DNA of 64,000 nt, taken from contig NC_016109.1 of NCBI RefSeq assembly GCF_000269985.1, forward strand, positions 5,456,001 through 5,520,000, read 5' to 3'. The stretch comes from Kitasatospora setae KM-6054 (GTDB lineage: Bacteria > Actinomycetota > Actinomycetes > Streptomycetales > Streptomycetaceae). Both the position numbers and the translations under genes were made by a program. The notes beneath the pieces were generated by a model. The model saw only the letters and a list, made by a program, of their open reading frames with translations. It was not told the DNA's origin and did no database searches. The first letter of the stretch is position 1. Each line of letters starts with the position of its first letter. Below are positions 48,633 through 57,714 of the stretch, one piece after another.

Positions 48633-50108
48633 ATGGGGGCAGGGCAGCGGACCGAGACGACCGGCCTGCGGCCGTGGGTGCGCGCCGCGCTGCGCTGCGG
48701 AGCGGTGCTCGCCGCCGCCGCGCTCACCCTGCCGTTCGCGGTCTCCGCCGCGTACGCCGTGCCCGACCCGTCCCCGACGGTCGCGGCCGGCGCCGACCCG
48801 CTGGCCGACGCCAAGCGCACCCTCGGGCCGCTGCTGGAGCAGCTGCACACCCTCTACCAGCAGGCCGAGGCCGCCACCGAGCGGTACAACGGCACGGCCG
48901 CCGCGCTCGTCGAGCACCGGAACACCGTCCAGGACCTCGACAACCGGGTCGAGTTGCAGCAGAAGGCCGTCGACGCCGGCGGCGACCTGGCCGCGCAGCT
49001 CGCCGCCGCGCAGTACCGCAACAACCAGATATCCGGGTACGCCGAGCTGCTGATGGCCGAGAACCCGTACGAGGCGGTGGTCATCGCCGAACTGCTCAAC
49101 TCCGCCGGGCGCTCGCAGAAGGAGTTCCTGGACCGGCTCAAGGCCGACCGGGACACCCTCAACGCCCTGCACGCCGCCGCCCGGCAGGCGCTCGCCGACT
49201 CCACCGCGCTGGCCGCGGAGCAGGAGAAGGCCAAGAACGAGGTCGCCACCAAGCTGGCCGAGGTCGAGAAGCTGGTCGGCTCGCTCACCGGCGCCCAGCG
49301 CGACGAACTCGCCGACCTGGAGAAGCAGCAGGCCAACCAGGCCCAGCTGGCCTTCCTCGCCTCCGGCGCCCTCGGCAAGGGCGAGCGGACGCCCTCCGCG
49401 ACGGGCCGCAAGGCCGTCGCCTGGGCGCTGCAGCAGCTCGGCAAGGACTACGTCTGGGGCGGCGCCGGACCGGACGTCTTCGACTGCTCCGGCCTCACCT
49501 CGCAGGCGTGGCTGCACGCCGGCCAGGCCATCCCGCGCACCAGCCAGGAGCAGTGGGCCCAGCTCAAGCACGTCCCGCTGAACCAGATCCGGCCCGGCGA
49601 CCTGATCGTCTACTACGGCGGCGCGACCCACATCGGCATGTACATCGGCGGCGGCCTGGTCGTCCAGGCCCCGCGCACCGGCGACGTGGTCAAGGTCTCG
49701 CAGATGGGCGCGATGCCCATCCTGGGCGCGGTCCGACCGGACGGCGACGACGCGGCGGACGACGCGGGCGGCGAGTGGAAGGTGCCGGACGTCCAGCTCG
49801 GCGCGGTGAAGATCCAGCCCGCCAAGCCCTCCACCCTCCCGACGCCCCCCGCCCCCAGCGCCACCCCGACCGACCCCGCGGGAACGCCCACGCCCTCGGC
49901 CTCGGCCTCCGCCTCGCCCGGCGACCCGTCCTCGGCGACGGCCTCCGCGTCCGCGTCGCCCTCGGCCTCGGTTTCCACCTCGGCGAGCGGTTCGGGCTCC
50001 GCGACCCCCGGCGGGAGCGGCAGCGGGACGCCCAGCGGCTCCGGCACGCCGAGCGGCGGCGGCGGCACCGACCCGGCGACGCCCTCGGGGAGCCGCTCGG
50101 CCGGCTGA
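48633..50108 (+). CDS. Secreted NlpC/P60 peptidoglycan endopeptidase
   Basis: 491 residues. A signal peptide (about 1-42) ends at VSAAYA-VP. A long coiled-coil region (about 55-240) is followed by the NlpC/P60 domain with catalytic Cys in VFDCSGLTSQAW (about 285) and His in ATHIGMYIG, and then a Pro/Ser/Thr/Gly tail of about 140 residues. It is a RipA-like hydrolase that cuts peptide stems in the wall, probably during growth or division. The ATG at 48633 has GGGGAGG seven bases upstream. The low-complexity tail may span the wall. Confidence 0.92.
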   Translation: MGAGQRTETTGLRPWVRAALRCGAVLAAAALTLPFAVSAAYAVPDPSPTVAAGADPLADAKRTLGPLLEQLHTLYQQAEAATERYNGTAAALVEHRNTVQDLDNRVELQQKAVDAGGDLAAQLAAAQYRNNQISGYAELLMAENPYEAVVIAELLNSAGRSQKEFLDRLKADRDTLNALHAAARQALADSTALAAEQEKAKNEVATKLAEVEKLVGSLTGAQRDELADLEKQQANQAQLAFLASGALGKGERTPSATGRKAVAWALQQLGKDYVWGGAGPDVFDCSGLTSQAWLHAGQAIPRTSQEQWAQLKHVPLNQIRPGDLIVYYGGATHIGMYIGGGLVVQAPRTGDVVKVSQMGAMPILGAVRPDGDDAADDAGGEWKVPDVQLGAVKIQPAKPSTLPTPPAPSATPTDPAGTPTPSASASASPGDPSSATASASASPSASVSTSASGSGSATPGGSGSGTPSGSGTPSGGGGTDPATPSGSRSAG

Positions 50109-50125
50109 GCCGCCCCGCGCGGCCC

Positions 50126-50159
50126 GGGCCCGCCGGCTCCCCGAGGGGGCGGCGGGCCC
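50126..50159. terminator. Bidirectional hairpin terminator
   Basis: GGGCCCGCCG pairs perfectly with CGGCGGGCCC around a 14-nt loop that contains CCCC/GGGG, between convergent genes. Confidence 0.82.
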
Positions 50160-50164
50160 CGCCG

Positions 50165-52438
50165 TCACGGGGTCTCGAAGCGGACGACGACGGACTTCGA
50201 GGTCGGGGTGTTGCTGACGTCGGCCGTGGAGTCCAGCGGGACCAGGACGTTGGTCTCCGGGTAGTACGCGGCGGCGCCGCCGCGGGCGACGGGGTAGTGG
50301 ACGACCCGGAAGCGCGGGGCGCGGCGCTCGGTGCCGTCGGTCCACTCGCTGACCAGGTCGACGTACTGGCCGTCGGCGAGGCCGAGTCCGTCCGCGTCGG
50401 CGGGGTTGACCAGGACGACGCGGCGGCCGCCGGTGATGCCGCGGTAGCGGTCGTCCAGGCCGTAGACGGTGGTGTTGTACTGGTCGTGCGAGCGCAGCGT
50501 CTGGAGCAGCAGCCGGCCGGCCGGGACCTCGGGGGCGGTCAGCGGGTTGACGGTGAAGTTGGCCCTGCCGGTGGCGGTGGGGAAGGTGCGGCTGTCGCGC
50601 GGGGCGTGCGGGAGGGCGAAGCCGCCGGGGCGGCGGACCTTGGCGTTGTAGTCGTCGAAGCCGGGCACGACCCGGGCGACGCGCTCCCGGATCCGGTCGT
50701 AGTCGAGGGCGAACTCCTCCCAGGGGGTGGGGTCCTGCGGGCCGAGGACGGCCCGGGCCAGCCGGGCGACGATGGCCACCTCGGAGAGCAGGCCGGGCGC
50801 GGGCGGGCGCAGGCCGCCGCGCGAGGAGTGCACCACGCCCATCGAGTCCTCGACGCTGACGAACTGCGCCCCGGCGGCGGTCAGGTCGCGGTCGGTGCGG
50901 CCCAGGGTGGGCAGGATCAGGGCGCGGGCGCCGGTGACCAGGTGCGAGCGGTTGAGCTTGGTGGAGACGTGCACGGTGAGCCGGCAGCGCCGCATCGCGG
51001 CCTCGGTGGCGTCGGTGTCGGGGCTCGCGGAGACGAAGTTGCCGCCCAGCCCGAAGAACACCTTCACCCGGCCGTCCCGCATGGCCCGGATGGTGTCCAC
51101 CGTGTCGTGGCCGGGCGCGCGCGGCGGCTCGAAGGCGAACTCCTCGCCGAGGGCGTCCAGGAAGGCGGCGGAGGGCCGTTCGAAGATGCCCATGGTGCGG
51201 TCGCCCTGGACGTTGCTGTGCCCGCGGACGGGGCAGACGCCGGCCCCCGGGCGGCCCACGTTGCCGCGCAGCAGCAGGAAGTTGACCCCCTCGCGGATGG
51301 TCGGCACCGCGTGCTTGTGCTGGGTGAGGCCCATCGCCCAGCAGACGATGACCTTCTCGGAGCCGAGCACCAGGCGGTGCAGCTCCTCGACCTGCTCCCA
51401 GGGCAGGCCGGTGGCGCGCAGCACGGCGGCCCGGTCCAGCTCGGCCGCCTCGGCGGCGAACTCGGCGTAGCCGGCGCAGTGTTCGGCGACGAACGCCTCG
51501 TCGACGGCGCCCGGGGTGGTGAGCAGCAGGTGGTTGAGGGCGCGGAACAGGGCGAGGTCGCCGCCGAGCCGGATCTGCAGGAACAGGTCGGTCAGCCTGG
51601 TGCCGCCGCCGATCAGGCCGCGCGGGGTCTGCGGGTTCTTGAACCGCTCCAGCCCGGCCTCGGGCAGCGGGTTGACGCTGACGATCCGCGCGCCGGCCCG
51701 CTTGGCGCGCTCCAGGGCGGAGAGCATCCGGGGGTGGTTGGTGCCCGGGTTCTGGCCCGCGACGATGATCAGGTCGGCCTGGTGCAGGTCCTTCAGCGAG
51801 ACGCTGCCCTTGCCGACGCCGAGCGTCTCGGTGAGCGCCGAACCCGAGGACTCGTGGCACATGTTGGAGCAGTCCGGCAGGTTGTTGGTGCCGAACCGGC
51901 GGGCGAACAGCTGGTACGCGAAGGCGGCCTCGTTGGAGGTGCGGCCGGAGGTGTAGAACGCGGCCCCGTCCGGGGAGTCGAGCGCGGCCAGCTCCTCGGC
52001 GACCAGGGCGAAGGCGGCGTCCCAGCCGATCGGGACGTAGTGGGCGGCGCCCTCGTCCAGCAGCATCGGGGTGGTGAGCCGGCCCTGCTGGCCGAGCCAG
52101 TAGCCGGAGCGGTCGGCGAGGGCGGCGACCGGGTGCTCGGCGAAGAACGCCGGGGTGATCCGGCGTTCGGTGGCCTCCTCGGCGACGGCCTTGGCGCCGT
52201 TCTCGCAGAACTCGGCGAGGTGCGGCTTGTCCGGCTCGGGCCAGGCGCAGCCGGGGCAGTCGAAGCCGTCCGGCTGGTTGACCTTGCGCAGGGTCGCCAG
52301 CACCCGCCCCGGCGACATCTGCTCGGCGGCCATCCGCAGGGTGTGCCCGATCGCGGGCAGGCCGGCGGCGGCGTGGGCCGGGGGCGCGACGTGCGGCGCG
52401 TCCTGGGCGGGGTCGCGGGGCGGGGGCGGCTTGGCCAT
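50165..52438 (-). CDS. FdhF/YdeP-type molybdopterin oxidoreductase
   Basis: 757 residues of the molybdopterin oxidoreductase family: CPGCAW (about residues 61-66) plus a later Cys (EFCENGAK) replace the usual N-terminal CxxCxxxC cluster site, then YTSGRTSNEAAFAYQLFARR, the Mo-ligand region CSNMCHESSG, GQNPGTNHPRML, and the C-terminal dinucleotide-binding domain. This is the YdeP/FdhF-like branch, whose substrate is mostly unknown; formate dehydrogenase activity should not be assumed. No Tat signal, so cytoplasmic. The ATG at 52438 has GGAGAG upstream. It is the last gene of an operon with the FAD/NAD(P) protein and an ABC permease, so an oxidoreductive step on the imported compound is possible. 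Confidence 0.88.
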   Translation of the reverse strand: MAKPPPPRDPAQDAPHVAPPAHAAAGLPAIGHTLRMAAEQMSPGRVLATLRKVNQPDGFDCPGCAWPEPDKPHLAEFCENGAKAVAEEATERRITPAFFAEHPVAALADRSGYWLGQQGRLTTPMLLDEGAAHYVPIGWDAAFALVAEELAALDSPDGAAFYTSGRTSNEAAFAYQLFARRFGTNNLPDCSNMCHESSGSALTETLGVGKGSVSLKDLHQADLIIVAGQNPGTNHPRMLSALERAKRAGARIVSVNPLPEAGLERFKNPQTPRGLIGGGTRLTDLFLQIRLGGDLALFRALNHLLLTTPGAVDEAFVAEHCAGYAEFAAEAAELDRAAVLRATGLPWEQVEELHRLVLGSEKVIVCWAMGLTQHKHAVPTIREGVNFLLLRGNVGRPGAGVCPVRGHSNVQGDRTMGIFERPSAAFLDALGEEFAFEPPRAPGHDTVDTIRAMRDGRVKVFFGLGGNFVSASPDTDATEAAMRRCRLTVHVSTKLNRSHLVTGARALILPTLGRTDRDLTAAGAQFVSVEDSMGVVHSSRGGLRPPAPGLLSEVAIVARLARAVLGPQDPTPWEEFALDYDRIRERVARVVPGFDDYNAKVRRPGGFALPHAPRDSRTFPTATGRANFTVNPLTAPEVPAGRLLLQTLRSHDQYNTTVYGLDDRYRGITGGRRVVLVNPADADGLGLADGQYVDLVSEWTDGTERRAPRFRVVHYPVARGGAAAYYPETNVLVPLDSTADVSNTPTSKSVVVRFETP

Positions 52439-52505
52439 GGCGCACTCTCCGGAGGCTCGGGGTGCTTGGAGCGTATCCGGTGCGGTGGCCTGGCGGTTCG
52501 GGTCC

Positions 52506-54407
52506 TCAGTCCTCCTTCTGCAGCTCGGTGAGCAGCCGGCGGGCGACGGCGTCGTTCTGCCGGAAGGACGGGGCGTCGGTGCGCGGGCGGGCGAAGGCGG
52601 CCGGGGCGCGGGTGGTGGTCGGGGCGCCGAGGGCGGTCCGGCCGGGGTGCGGGTGGCCGTCCAGCGCGGGGTCGAGGATCCGGGCGTCCGGGTCGGTGCG
52701 GATCAGGCCGGAGCGGTAGGTGTGGCCGTCCGGGTCGGTCAGCAGTTCCTCGTCGATCCGTCCGTCGCGGCGCAGTTGGCGCAGCAGCGGGTCGTTGGTG
52801 CGGCTGAGGTCGTGCCGGGGGAGGAAGGCGTCGACCAGGGCGGTGCCGTGGACGTGGTGGCCGGGCAGGGCGGGGGAGGAGGCGCGGAAGGTGCCGCGCT
52901 CCTCGTCGAGGTCGACCCGCAGGTCGGGGCCGAGGAAGTGCAGCAGGCCGGCGTCGGAGAGGGCCAGCAGCTGTTCGAGCCGGAAGCCGGGCGGGCCGGA
53001 GGCGTAGAAGGAGAAGAAGCCGGTCCACCAGCCGTCCAGTTCGGCGGCGGTCGAGCGGGCGGTCAGCGGGTGGGCGGGCAGCAGGTGGATGAGGTGGCCG
53101 TAGAGCGAGAGCAGCGCGTAGAAGGCGCCGAGGTCGGCGCTGTGCCGCAGGTCGGAGCGGCGGGCCAGGTCGGCGCGCAGGTGGGAGCGCAGGTGCTGCT
53201 GGAGCTCGGCCGGGCTGCCGACCCGCAGGTCGGCGAGCGGGCGGTCGAGGCGTTCCAGGTCGAGCCGGTCCTCCGGGTCGGGGACGGCGGTGGCGACCAG
53301 TTCGGCGCGCTCGGGGCTGTGCCAGGGGTGCCGGTCGTAGTCGGCCAGGAACGCGTCCCAGGGCAGGGCGGTGCGCTCGGGGTGGCCGTGGAACAGCTCG
53401 TGGTAGTAGGCGAAGCCGATCTCCTTGGCCATCGCGGGCCACAGGTCGCGCTTGAACTCGATGTGCCCGTCCGGGAGTTCGAGGTCGAGGCCGAAGTAGC
53501 GGGGCAGCGGCGGGGGCGGGCCCTGCAGCCGGTAGCCGGTCTTCGCGTGGTACGGGACGCCGCGCCGGGAGCCCGCGTACAGCACGGGTTCGCGGCCGGA
53601 GGGGTGGTAGCGCAGGCCGCCGCCGGGCAGCGGGGTGAACCGGCCGCCGCGGCCCTCGGTGAGCAGCGCGACCAGGTCGACGAAGGCCAGGCCGAGGCCG
53701 CGGACCACCACGTGCTCGCCGGGGGCCAGGCCGGACAGGTCGGCGTCGGCGGTGAACGCGGGCGGCTGGTAGGTGCGGCCGTGCCGTTCGGCGAAGTCGC
53801 GCGGTTCGGCGGTGTCGGGGCCGGGCGCGGAGTCCAGGTGGCCGAGCGCGAGCACCACCCGGTCGGCCGACAGCACGGTGCCGCTGTCGGCGAGGTGGAC
53901 GAGCTGCGGCCCGTCCGGCTCGCCGGTGAGCTCCCGGACGGTGTCCTGGTGGAGGAACAGCCGTACGTTCTCCGGGAGTTCGGCGATGGCCCGGCGCAGC
54001 ACCCAGTCCAGGTAGCCGCTCTGGGCGCGCCGGGTCGGGAAGTCGGTGGACGCCAGGTCGCGCAGCTCGCCGGCCACCGCCGGGTCCTCGACCGGCAGGT
54101 ACGGGGGGTGGGCGGCCGGGTCGGCGGCCCACTCGGCGAGCGAGGGGCCGGGGCGGACCGGGCCGTCCATGGTGGTGCGCTCGTCGGTGAACATCGTGAC
54201 GTCCTCCGCCATCGAGTTCATCCGCAGCAGCGGCGACTGCGCGTTCCGCCAGATCCGGCCCCCGCCGGGCGGGTGCGGGTCGATCAGGTGGACGTCCAAC
54301 TCGACGCCGGGGCCCAGCAGTTCGGGGGCGTTCGCGGCGATCCGCTCCAGCAGGCCGGTGCCCCGCGGCCCGGCTCCGATCACGACCAGCACGGCCACCG
54401 CGCTCAC
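52506..54407 (-). CDS. FAD/NAD(P)-binding oxidoreductase
   Basis: 633 residues with an N-terminal dinucleotide fold (AVLVVIGAGPRGTGLLERIA) and a downstream acidic residue plus HLIDPHPPGGGRIWR, typical of the NAD_binding_9 (FAD-NAD(P)) family. Further motifs are SADRVVLALGHLDSAPG and EHVVVRGLGLAFVDLVALL (second nucleotide site). The C-terminal half is helical without recognised domain. The GTG start at 54407 overlaps the permease stop (GTGA), so the two are translationally coupled, which is unusual for a transporter and a flavoprotein. Members occur near monooxygenase and siderophore-like genes; the reaction here is unknown. Confidence 0.85.
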   Translation of the reverse strand: MSAVAVLVVIGAGPRGTGLLERIAANAPELLGPGVELDVHLIDPHPPGGGRIWRNAQSPLLRMNSMAEDVTMFTDERTTMDGPVRPGPSLAEWAADPAAHPPYLPVEDPAVAGELRDLASTDFPTRRAQSGYLDWVLRRAIAELPENVRLFLHQDTVRELTGEPDGPQLVHLADSGTVLSADRVVLALGHLDSAPGPDTAEPRDFAERHGRTYQPPAFTADADLSGLAPGEHVVVRGLGLAFVDLVALLTEGRGGRFTPLPGGGLRYHPSGREPVLYAGSRRGVPYHAKTGYRLQGPPPPLPRYFGLDLELPDGHIEFKRDLWPAMAKEIGFAYYHELFHGHPERTALPWDAFLADYDRHPWHSPERAELVATAVPDPEDRLDLERLDRPLADLRVGSPAELQQHLRSHLRADLARRSDLRHSADLGAFYALLSLYGHLIHLLPAHPLTARSTAAELDGWWTGFFSFYASGPPGFRLEQLLALSDAGLLHFLGPDLRVDLDEERGTFRASSPALPGHHVHGTALVDAFLPRHDLSRTNDPLLRQLRRDGRIDEELLTDPDGHTYRSGLIRTDPDARILDPALDGHPHPGRTALGAPTTTRAPAAFARPRTDAPSFRQNDAVARRLLTELQKED

Positions 54408-55417
54408 CGCCCCGCCACGGTGCGCGCCCGCAGCCGGAGCAGCCCGGTCCGGGCCCGCTGCCACGGGGTCGGCGGCAGCTCGCGGGTGGCGCCGCGGGCG
54501 AAGTACCGCTCCAGGTAGTACTGGCCGACCGACAGCACGCTGGTCACCGCGACGTACCAGAGGGTGGCCACCAGCAGCAGCGGGATCACCTGGTACGTCT
54601 GGTTGTAGATCACCTGGACCGAGAACAGCAGGTCGTGGACGGCGAGCACGCTGATCACCGCGGTGCCCTTCAGGGTGCCGATCAGCATGTTCCCGGCCGG
54701 CGGCAGGATCGCCCGCATCGCCTGCGGCAGCACGATCCGGCGCAGCACCCTGGCCCGGCCCAGGCCGAGCGAGGAGGCCGCCTCCAGCTGGCCCTGGTCG
54801 ACCGACAGCACGCCGGAGCGCACCACCTCGGCGGCGAACGCCGCCTCGTGCAGGGTCAGGCCGATCAGCGTGGTCAGCACCGGGCCGAGCAGGTTGACCG
54901 TCTTCACCGAGAACAGCTCGCCGCCGAACGGCAGGCTCAGCGAGAGCGTCGGGTACAGCGCCCCGATGTTGTACCAGAGCAGCAGCTGGACCAGCAGCGG
55001 GGTGGCCCGGAACAGCCAGACGAAGCCCCAACTCAGGCTCTGTAGAACCGGGTTGTCGGAGAGCCTGGCCACCGCCAGCAGGGTGCCCAGGGCGAAGCCG
55101 AGGGCGACCACCGCGGCGGTCAGCCAGAGCGTCAGCAGCAGCCCGCGGAGCACCGAGGGGGCGCTCAGGTAGCTGCCGACCACCGACCACTCGAAGGCCG
55201 GGTTGCTCGCCACCGAGCGCAGCACCAGCCCGGCGGCGAGCAGCGCCAGACCGCCGCTGACGTACCGCCAGGGACGGCGCCGGGGCACCACCGGCAGCGC
55301 GGCCAGCTCGGCGGACGGACCGGCGGCGGGCGCGGCGGCCGCGGCGGTGGAAGCGGGCGCGGCGGCGGGTTTGGACGTGGGCGGGAGGCCGGTGGACGGG
55401 ACGGCGGGCGAGGCCAT
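54404..55417 (-). CDS. Amino-acid-type ABC permease (TcyL/TcyM-like)
   Basis: 337 residues: an Ala/Pro-rich N-terminal extension (about 1-50), then a HisM-type permease with FVWLFRATPLLVQLLLWYN and the loop EAASSLGLGRARVLRRIVLP. The C-terminus QYYLERYFARGATRELPPTP is nearly the same as in the permeases at 58652 and 22265. The ATG at 55417 is the first of the true protein (GGAG upstream). It leads a leftward operon divergent from the leader-controlled cluster, and probably forms a second permease for the binding proteins and ATPase of that cluster. Confidence 0.88.
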   Translation of the reverse strand: MASPAVPSTGLPPTSKPAAAPASTAAAAAPAAGPSAELAALPVVPRRRPWRYVSGGLALLAAGLVLRSVASNPAFEWSVVGSYLSAPSVLRGLLLTLWLTAAVVALGFALGTLLAVARLSDNPVLQSLSWGFVWLFRATPLLVQLLLWYNIGALYPTLSLSLPFGGELFSVKTVNLLGPVLTTLIGLTLHEAAFAAEVVRSGVLSVDQGQLEAASSLGLGRARVLRRIVLPQAMRAILPPAGNMLIGTLKGTAVISVLAVHDLLFSVQVIYNQTYQVIPLLLVATLWYVAVTSVLSVGQYYLERYFARGATRELPPTPWQRARTGLLRLRARTVAGR

Positions 55418-55544
55418 GAGGGCTCCATGGGGCGGCGGGGCAGGCGGTCTCCGCATGCCGTCACTCACGCGCGCCGCGTCCCTCAACGCGGCTGGGCCCG
55501 GCGGCAGTTCGCCACCGGATCCGGGCAGTACTCGCTCCACCGCG

Positions 55545-55575
55545 ATCGTACGGGTGAGCGAGCGGAGGCTGTCAA
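55545..55575 (-). promoter_or_regulatory. Probable promoter of the permease operon
   Basis: Minus strand: TTGACA (55575-55570) and TACGAT (55550-55545) with a 19-bp spacer, a little long for the primary sigma factor, 128 bp before the permease start. Confidence 0.45.
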
Positions 55576-55666
55576 GGACGCGGGTGTTAAGCCTGGTGTG
55601 ACGCCGGTGTTTCGTTCCGGGGAGAAAGGTTGACGGGCCCTCGGCGGCACTGCTCAACTGTTCGAC

Positions 55667-55747
55667 ATGACCGCCGACCAGCCCGCCCTCGTGACGCGAG
55701 GCCACATCGACTTCGGTCGGGTGTGGTCCGCGGCGTGTCGCGGCTGA
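55667..55747 (+). CDS. Cysteine-containing leader peptide (26 aa)
   Basis: A complete ATG-to-TGA frame coding MTADQPALVTRGHIDFGRV plus WSAACRG, 273 bp before the monooxygenase gene. The pattern (T/S)RxHIDxxRVxSAxC is that of the short leader peptides found upstream of sulfur-assimilation genes in actinomycetes, as I recall them, with the single Cys near the end (residue 24). Such uORFs respond to cysteine supply: stalling at the Cys codon changes RNA folding or exposes the downstream genes. A TTGACG (55630-55635) lies upstream; there is no clear Shine-Dalgarno, so it may be leaderless. Confidence 0.75.
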   Translation: MTADQPALVTRGHIDFGRVWSAACRG

Positions 55748-56020
55748 CCCGGCAGCGGGCCGCCTGACCGGCCCTTCCTCTCCTCCGGGAGTCCTCCCTC
55801 GGTCGCCCCAGTCGCGGGCCGGGAACGCCGTCCGTCCGGACGGATCGACAGGCGCACGCTGCCGCCCGAACACCACCGCTCGCTCCCGAGCCGGCGCACC
55901 GTCACGCGCCCCCCACCCAGCCGCCTGTCATCCCAGCCGCCCGCCCGCCACCTGTCCGCCGAGGCGTCCCCTCGGCGTACCCGGGCGCCGCGGCCGTGCC
56001 CCACCGGAAGAGGCTCCACC

Positions 56021-57169
56021 ATGCCCGTCGAGTTCCTCGGAATCGCCGCCACCGGCGACGGTTCGGAGACCACCGCCCGCACCACCCACGCCTTCGACCG
56101 CGACTACACGCTGCGGCTGGCCCGCGCCCACGAGGACCACGGCTGGGACCGGGTGCTGTTCGCCTACGGCGCCGGCGCGCCCGAGCCGGCCGCCGCCGCC
56201 GCGTTCCTCGCGGCCAAGCTCGACCGGCTGCAGATCCTGCTCGCGCACCGCCCCAACGTCTCGTACCCGACCTTCGCCGCCAAGACCTTCGCCACCCTGG
56301 ACCGGATCAGCGACGGCCGGCTCACCGTGCACTTCATCACCGGCGGCAACGACCACGAGCAGCAGCGCGAGGGCGACTTCCTGCCCAAGGACCGCCGCTA
56401 CGCCCGCACCCGCGAGTACATCGGGATCGTCAAGAAGGCCTGGACCAGCCGCGAACCCTTCGACCACGAGGGCGAGTTCTACCGCTTCAACGACTTCGTC
56501 TCGGACGTCTTCCCGGTCCAGCAGCCCCGGCCGAACGTCTCCTTCGGCGGCTCCTCGCCCGCCGCGTTCGCGGCCGGCGGCGCCGAGGCCGACATCTACG
56601 CGCTGTGGGGCGAGCCGCTGGTCCGCACCGCCGAGCAGATCGAGCTGGTGAAGGCCGCCGCCGAGGCCGCCGGGCGCACCGACACCCCGCGGATCCAGGT
56701 CGCCTTCCGGCCGATCATCGCGCCCACCGAGGAGCTCGCCTGGGAGAAGGCGCACCGCACGGTCGCCGCGATCAAGGCCCGCCGGGGCTCCGGCGACCTG
56801 GTGCGCCACCGGTCGGTCAGCGCCGAGGGGCCGGAGAACGCCGGCTCGCAGCGGCTGGTGGAGATCGCCGAGGCCGGCGAGCGCTACGACCGCGCGCTGT
56901 GGACCCCGACCGCCGCCGCGACCGGCGGCGCCGGCAACTCCAACGCCCTGGTCGGCACGCCCGAGACGGTCGCCCAGGCGCTGCTCGACTACTACGACCT
57001 CGGCGTGGACATCCTCTCCGCCCGCGGCTACGACCACGTCGGCGACGCGATCGACTTCGGCCGGTACGTCATCCCGATCGTCCGCGAGGAGGTCGCCAAG
57101 CGCGACGCCGCCAAGGCCGCGAAGGCCGCCGAGGCCGCGGCCGACACCGCCAAGGCCGCCGCGGCATGA
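56021..57169 (+). CDS. LLM-class flavin monooxygenase (SsuD/alkanesulfonate type)
   Basis: 382 residues of the bacterial luciferase-like family. The SsuD-type core is clear: LLAHRPNVSYPTFAAKTFAT, LDRISDGRLTVHFITGGND, FLPKDRRYARTREYIGIVKK, SFGGSSPAAFAAGGAEADIY, ALWGEPL. It needs FMNH2 from a separate reductase and oxygen, and typically cleaves C-S (or C-N) bonds. No reductase gene is next to it. The C-terminus is a 20-residue Ala/Lys tail. ATG 56021; the GNAT start overlaps the stop (ATGA). Role: oxidative release of sulfur from an organosulfur compound, taken from family and context. Confidence 0.9.
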   Translation: MPVEFLGIAATGDGSETTARTTHAFDRDYTLRLARAHEDHGWDRVLFAYGAGAPEPAAAAAFLAAKLDRLQILLAHRPNVSYPTFAAKTFATLDRISDGRLTVHFITGGNDHEQQREGDFLPKDRRYARTREYIGIVKKAWTSREPFDHEGEFYRFNDFVSDVFPVQQPRPNVSFGGSSPAAFAAGGAEADIYALWGEPLVRTAEQIELVKAAAEAAGRTDTPRIQVAFRPIIAPTEELAWEKAHRTVAAIKARRGSGDLVRHRSVSAEGPENAGSQRLVEIAEAGERYDRALWTPTAAATGGAGNSNALVGTPETVAQALLDYYDLGVDILSARGYDHVGDAIDFGRYVIPIVREEVAKRDAAKAAKAAEAAADTAKAAAA

Positions 57170-57714
57170 GCACGCTGACCGTCGAGCGGGCCGTCCTCGG
57201 CGACCCGCTCACCCAGCCGCTGATCCGCGAGCTCACCCACGAGTACGTCACCCGCTACGGGGACGGCGGACAGCAGGAGATGGCCCGCTACGGCGCCGAG
57301 GAGTTCACCCCGCCGGACGGGCTGCTGCTCCTGCTGCTGCGCGACGGCGAACCGGTGGCCGGCGGCGCCTACCGCCGCCACGAGAGCGACCGCACCGCCG
57401 AGGTGAAGCGGATGTGGACCGCCGCCGGGCACCGCCGCCAGGGCCTGGGCCGCCGCGTCCTGGCCGAGCTGGAGGACGCCGCCCGGCAGGCCGGCTACCG
57501 CCGGATCCACCTCACCACCGGGCCGCTCCAGCCGGAGGCCAAGGGCCTCTACCTGGCGGCCGGCTACACCCCGCTGTTCGACGTCGGCGCGCCGCCGCAG
57601 GACCGGCCGCTGCCGTTCGAGAAGGACCTGCACCACCCCGACCCGACAGGGCCCGGCCCGACCCGCCCGCAAGACCTGGCCGCCGCGGCGGCCGGAAAGG
57701 CACCGACCCGATGA
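57166..57714 (+). CDS. GNAT N-acetyltransferase (SnaA-like by context)
   Basis: 182 residues with the GNAT core (LLLLLLRDGEPVAGGAYRRH, VKRMWTAAGHRRQGLGRRVL with the acetyl-CoA loop RRQGLGRR, and ARQAGYRRIHLTTGP). An extra Pro-rich C-terminal stretch ends in AAAAAGKAPTR. It overlaps both the monooxygenase stop and the next start by 4 bp, so it is tightly coupled. In the Bacillus ytmI operon an N-acetyltransferase (SnaA) acetylates S-modified cysteine before monooxygenation; the same job is plausible here. Confidence 0.85.
   Translation: MSTLTVERAVLGDPLTQPLIRELTHEYVTRYGDGGQQEMARYGAEEFTPPDGLLLLLLRDGEPVAGGAYRRHESDRTAEVKRMWTAAGHRRQGLGRRVLAELEDAARQAGYRRIHLTTGPLQPEAKGLYLAAGYTPLFDVGAPPQDRPLPFEKDLHHPDPTGPGPTRPQDLAAAAAGKAPTR

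Larger units (their letters stand above)
55418..56020. other. 603-bp divergent control region of the organosulfur cluster
   Basis: It holds the leftward promoter (55545-55575), the 26-codon leader ORF (55667-55747) and a 273-nt stretch between leader and monooxygenase gene with several short inverted repeats (e.g. CCGTCC/GGACGG near 55830-55845), where an attenuator could form. No other gene is seen. Confidence 0.7.

Noticed and set aside
50165..52438. Annotation as formate dehydrogenase
   Set aside because: The family is FdhF/YdeP-like, but the cluster motif differs from true formate dehydrogenases and no formate-related neighbours exist.
47264..52531. A 1755-codon open frame on the plus strand
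   Set aside because: It is antisense to the phosphate transporter and molybdoenzyme genes and runs through NlpC in another frame; composition is Gly/Arg/Val-rich shadow sequence.
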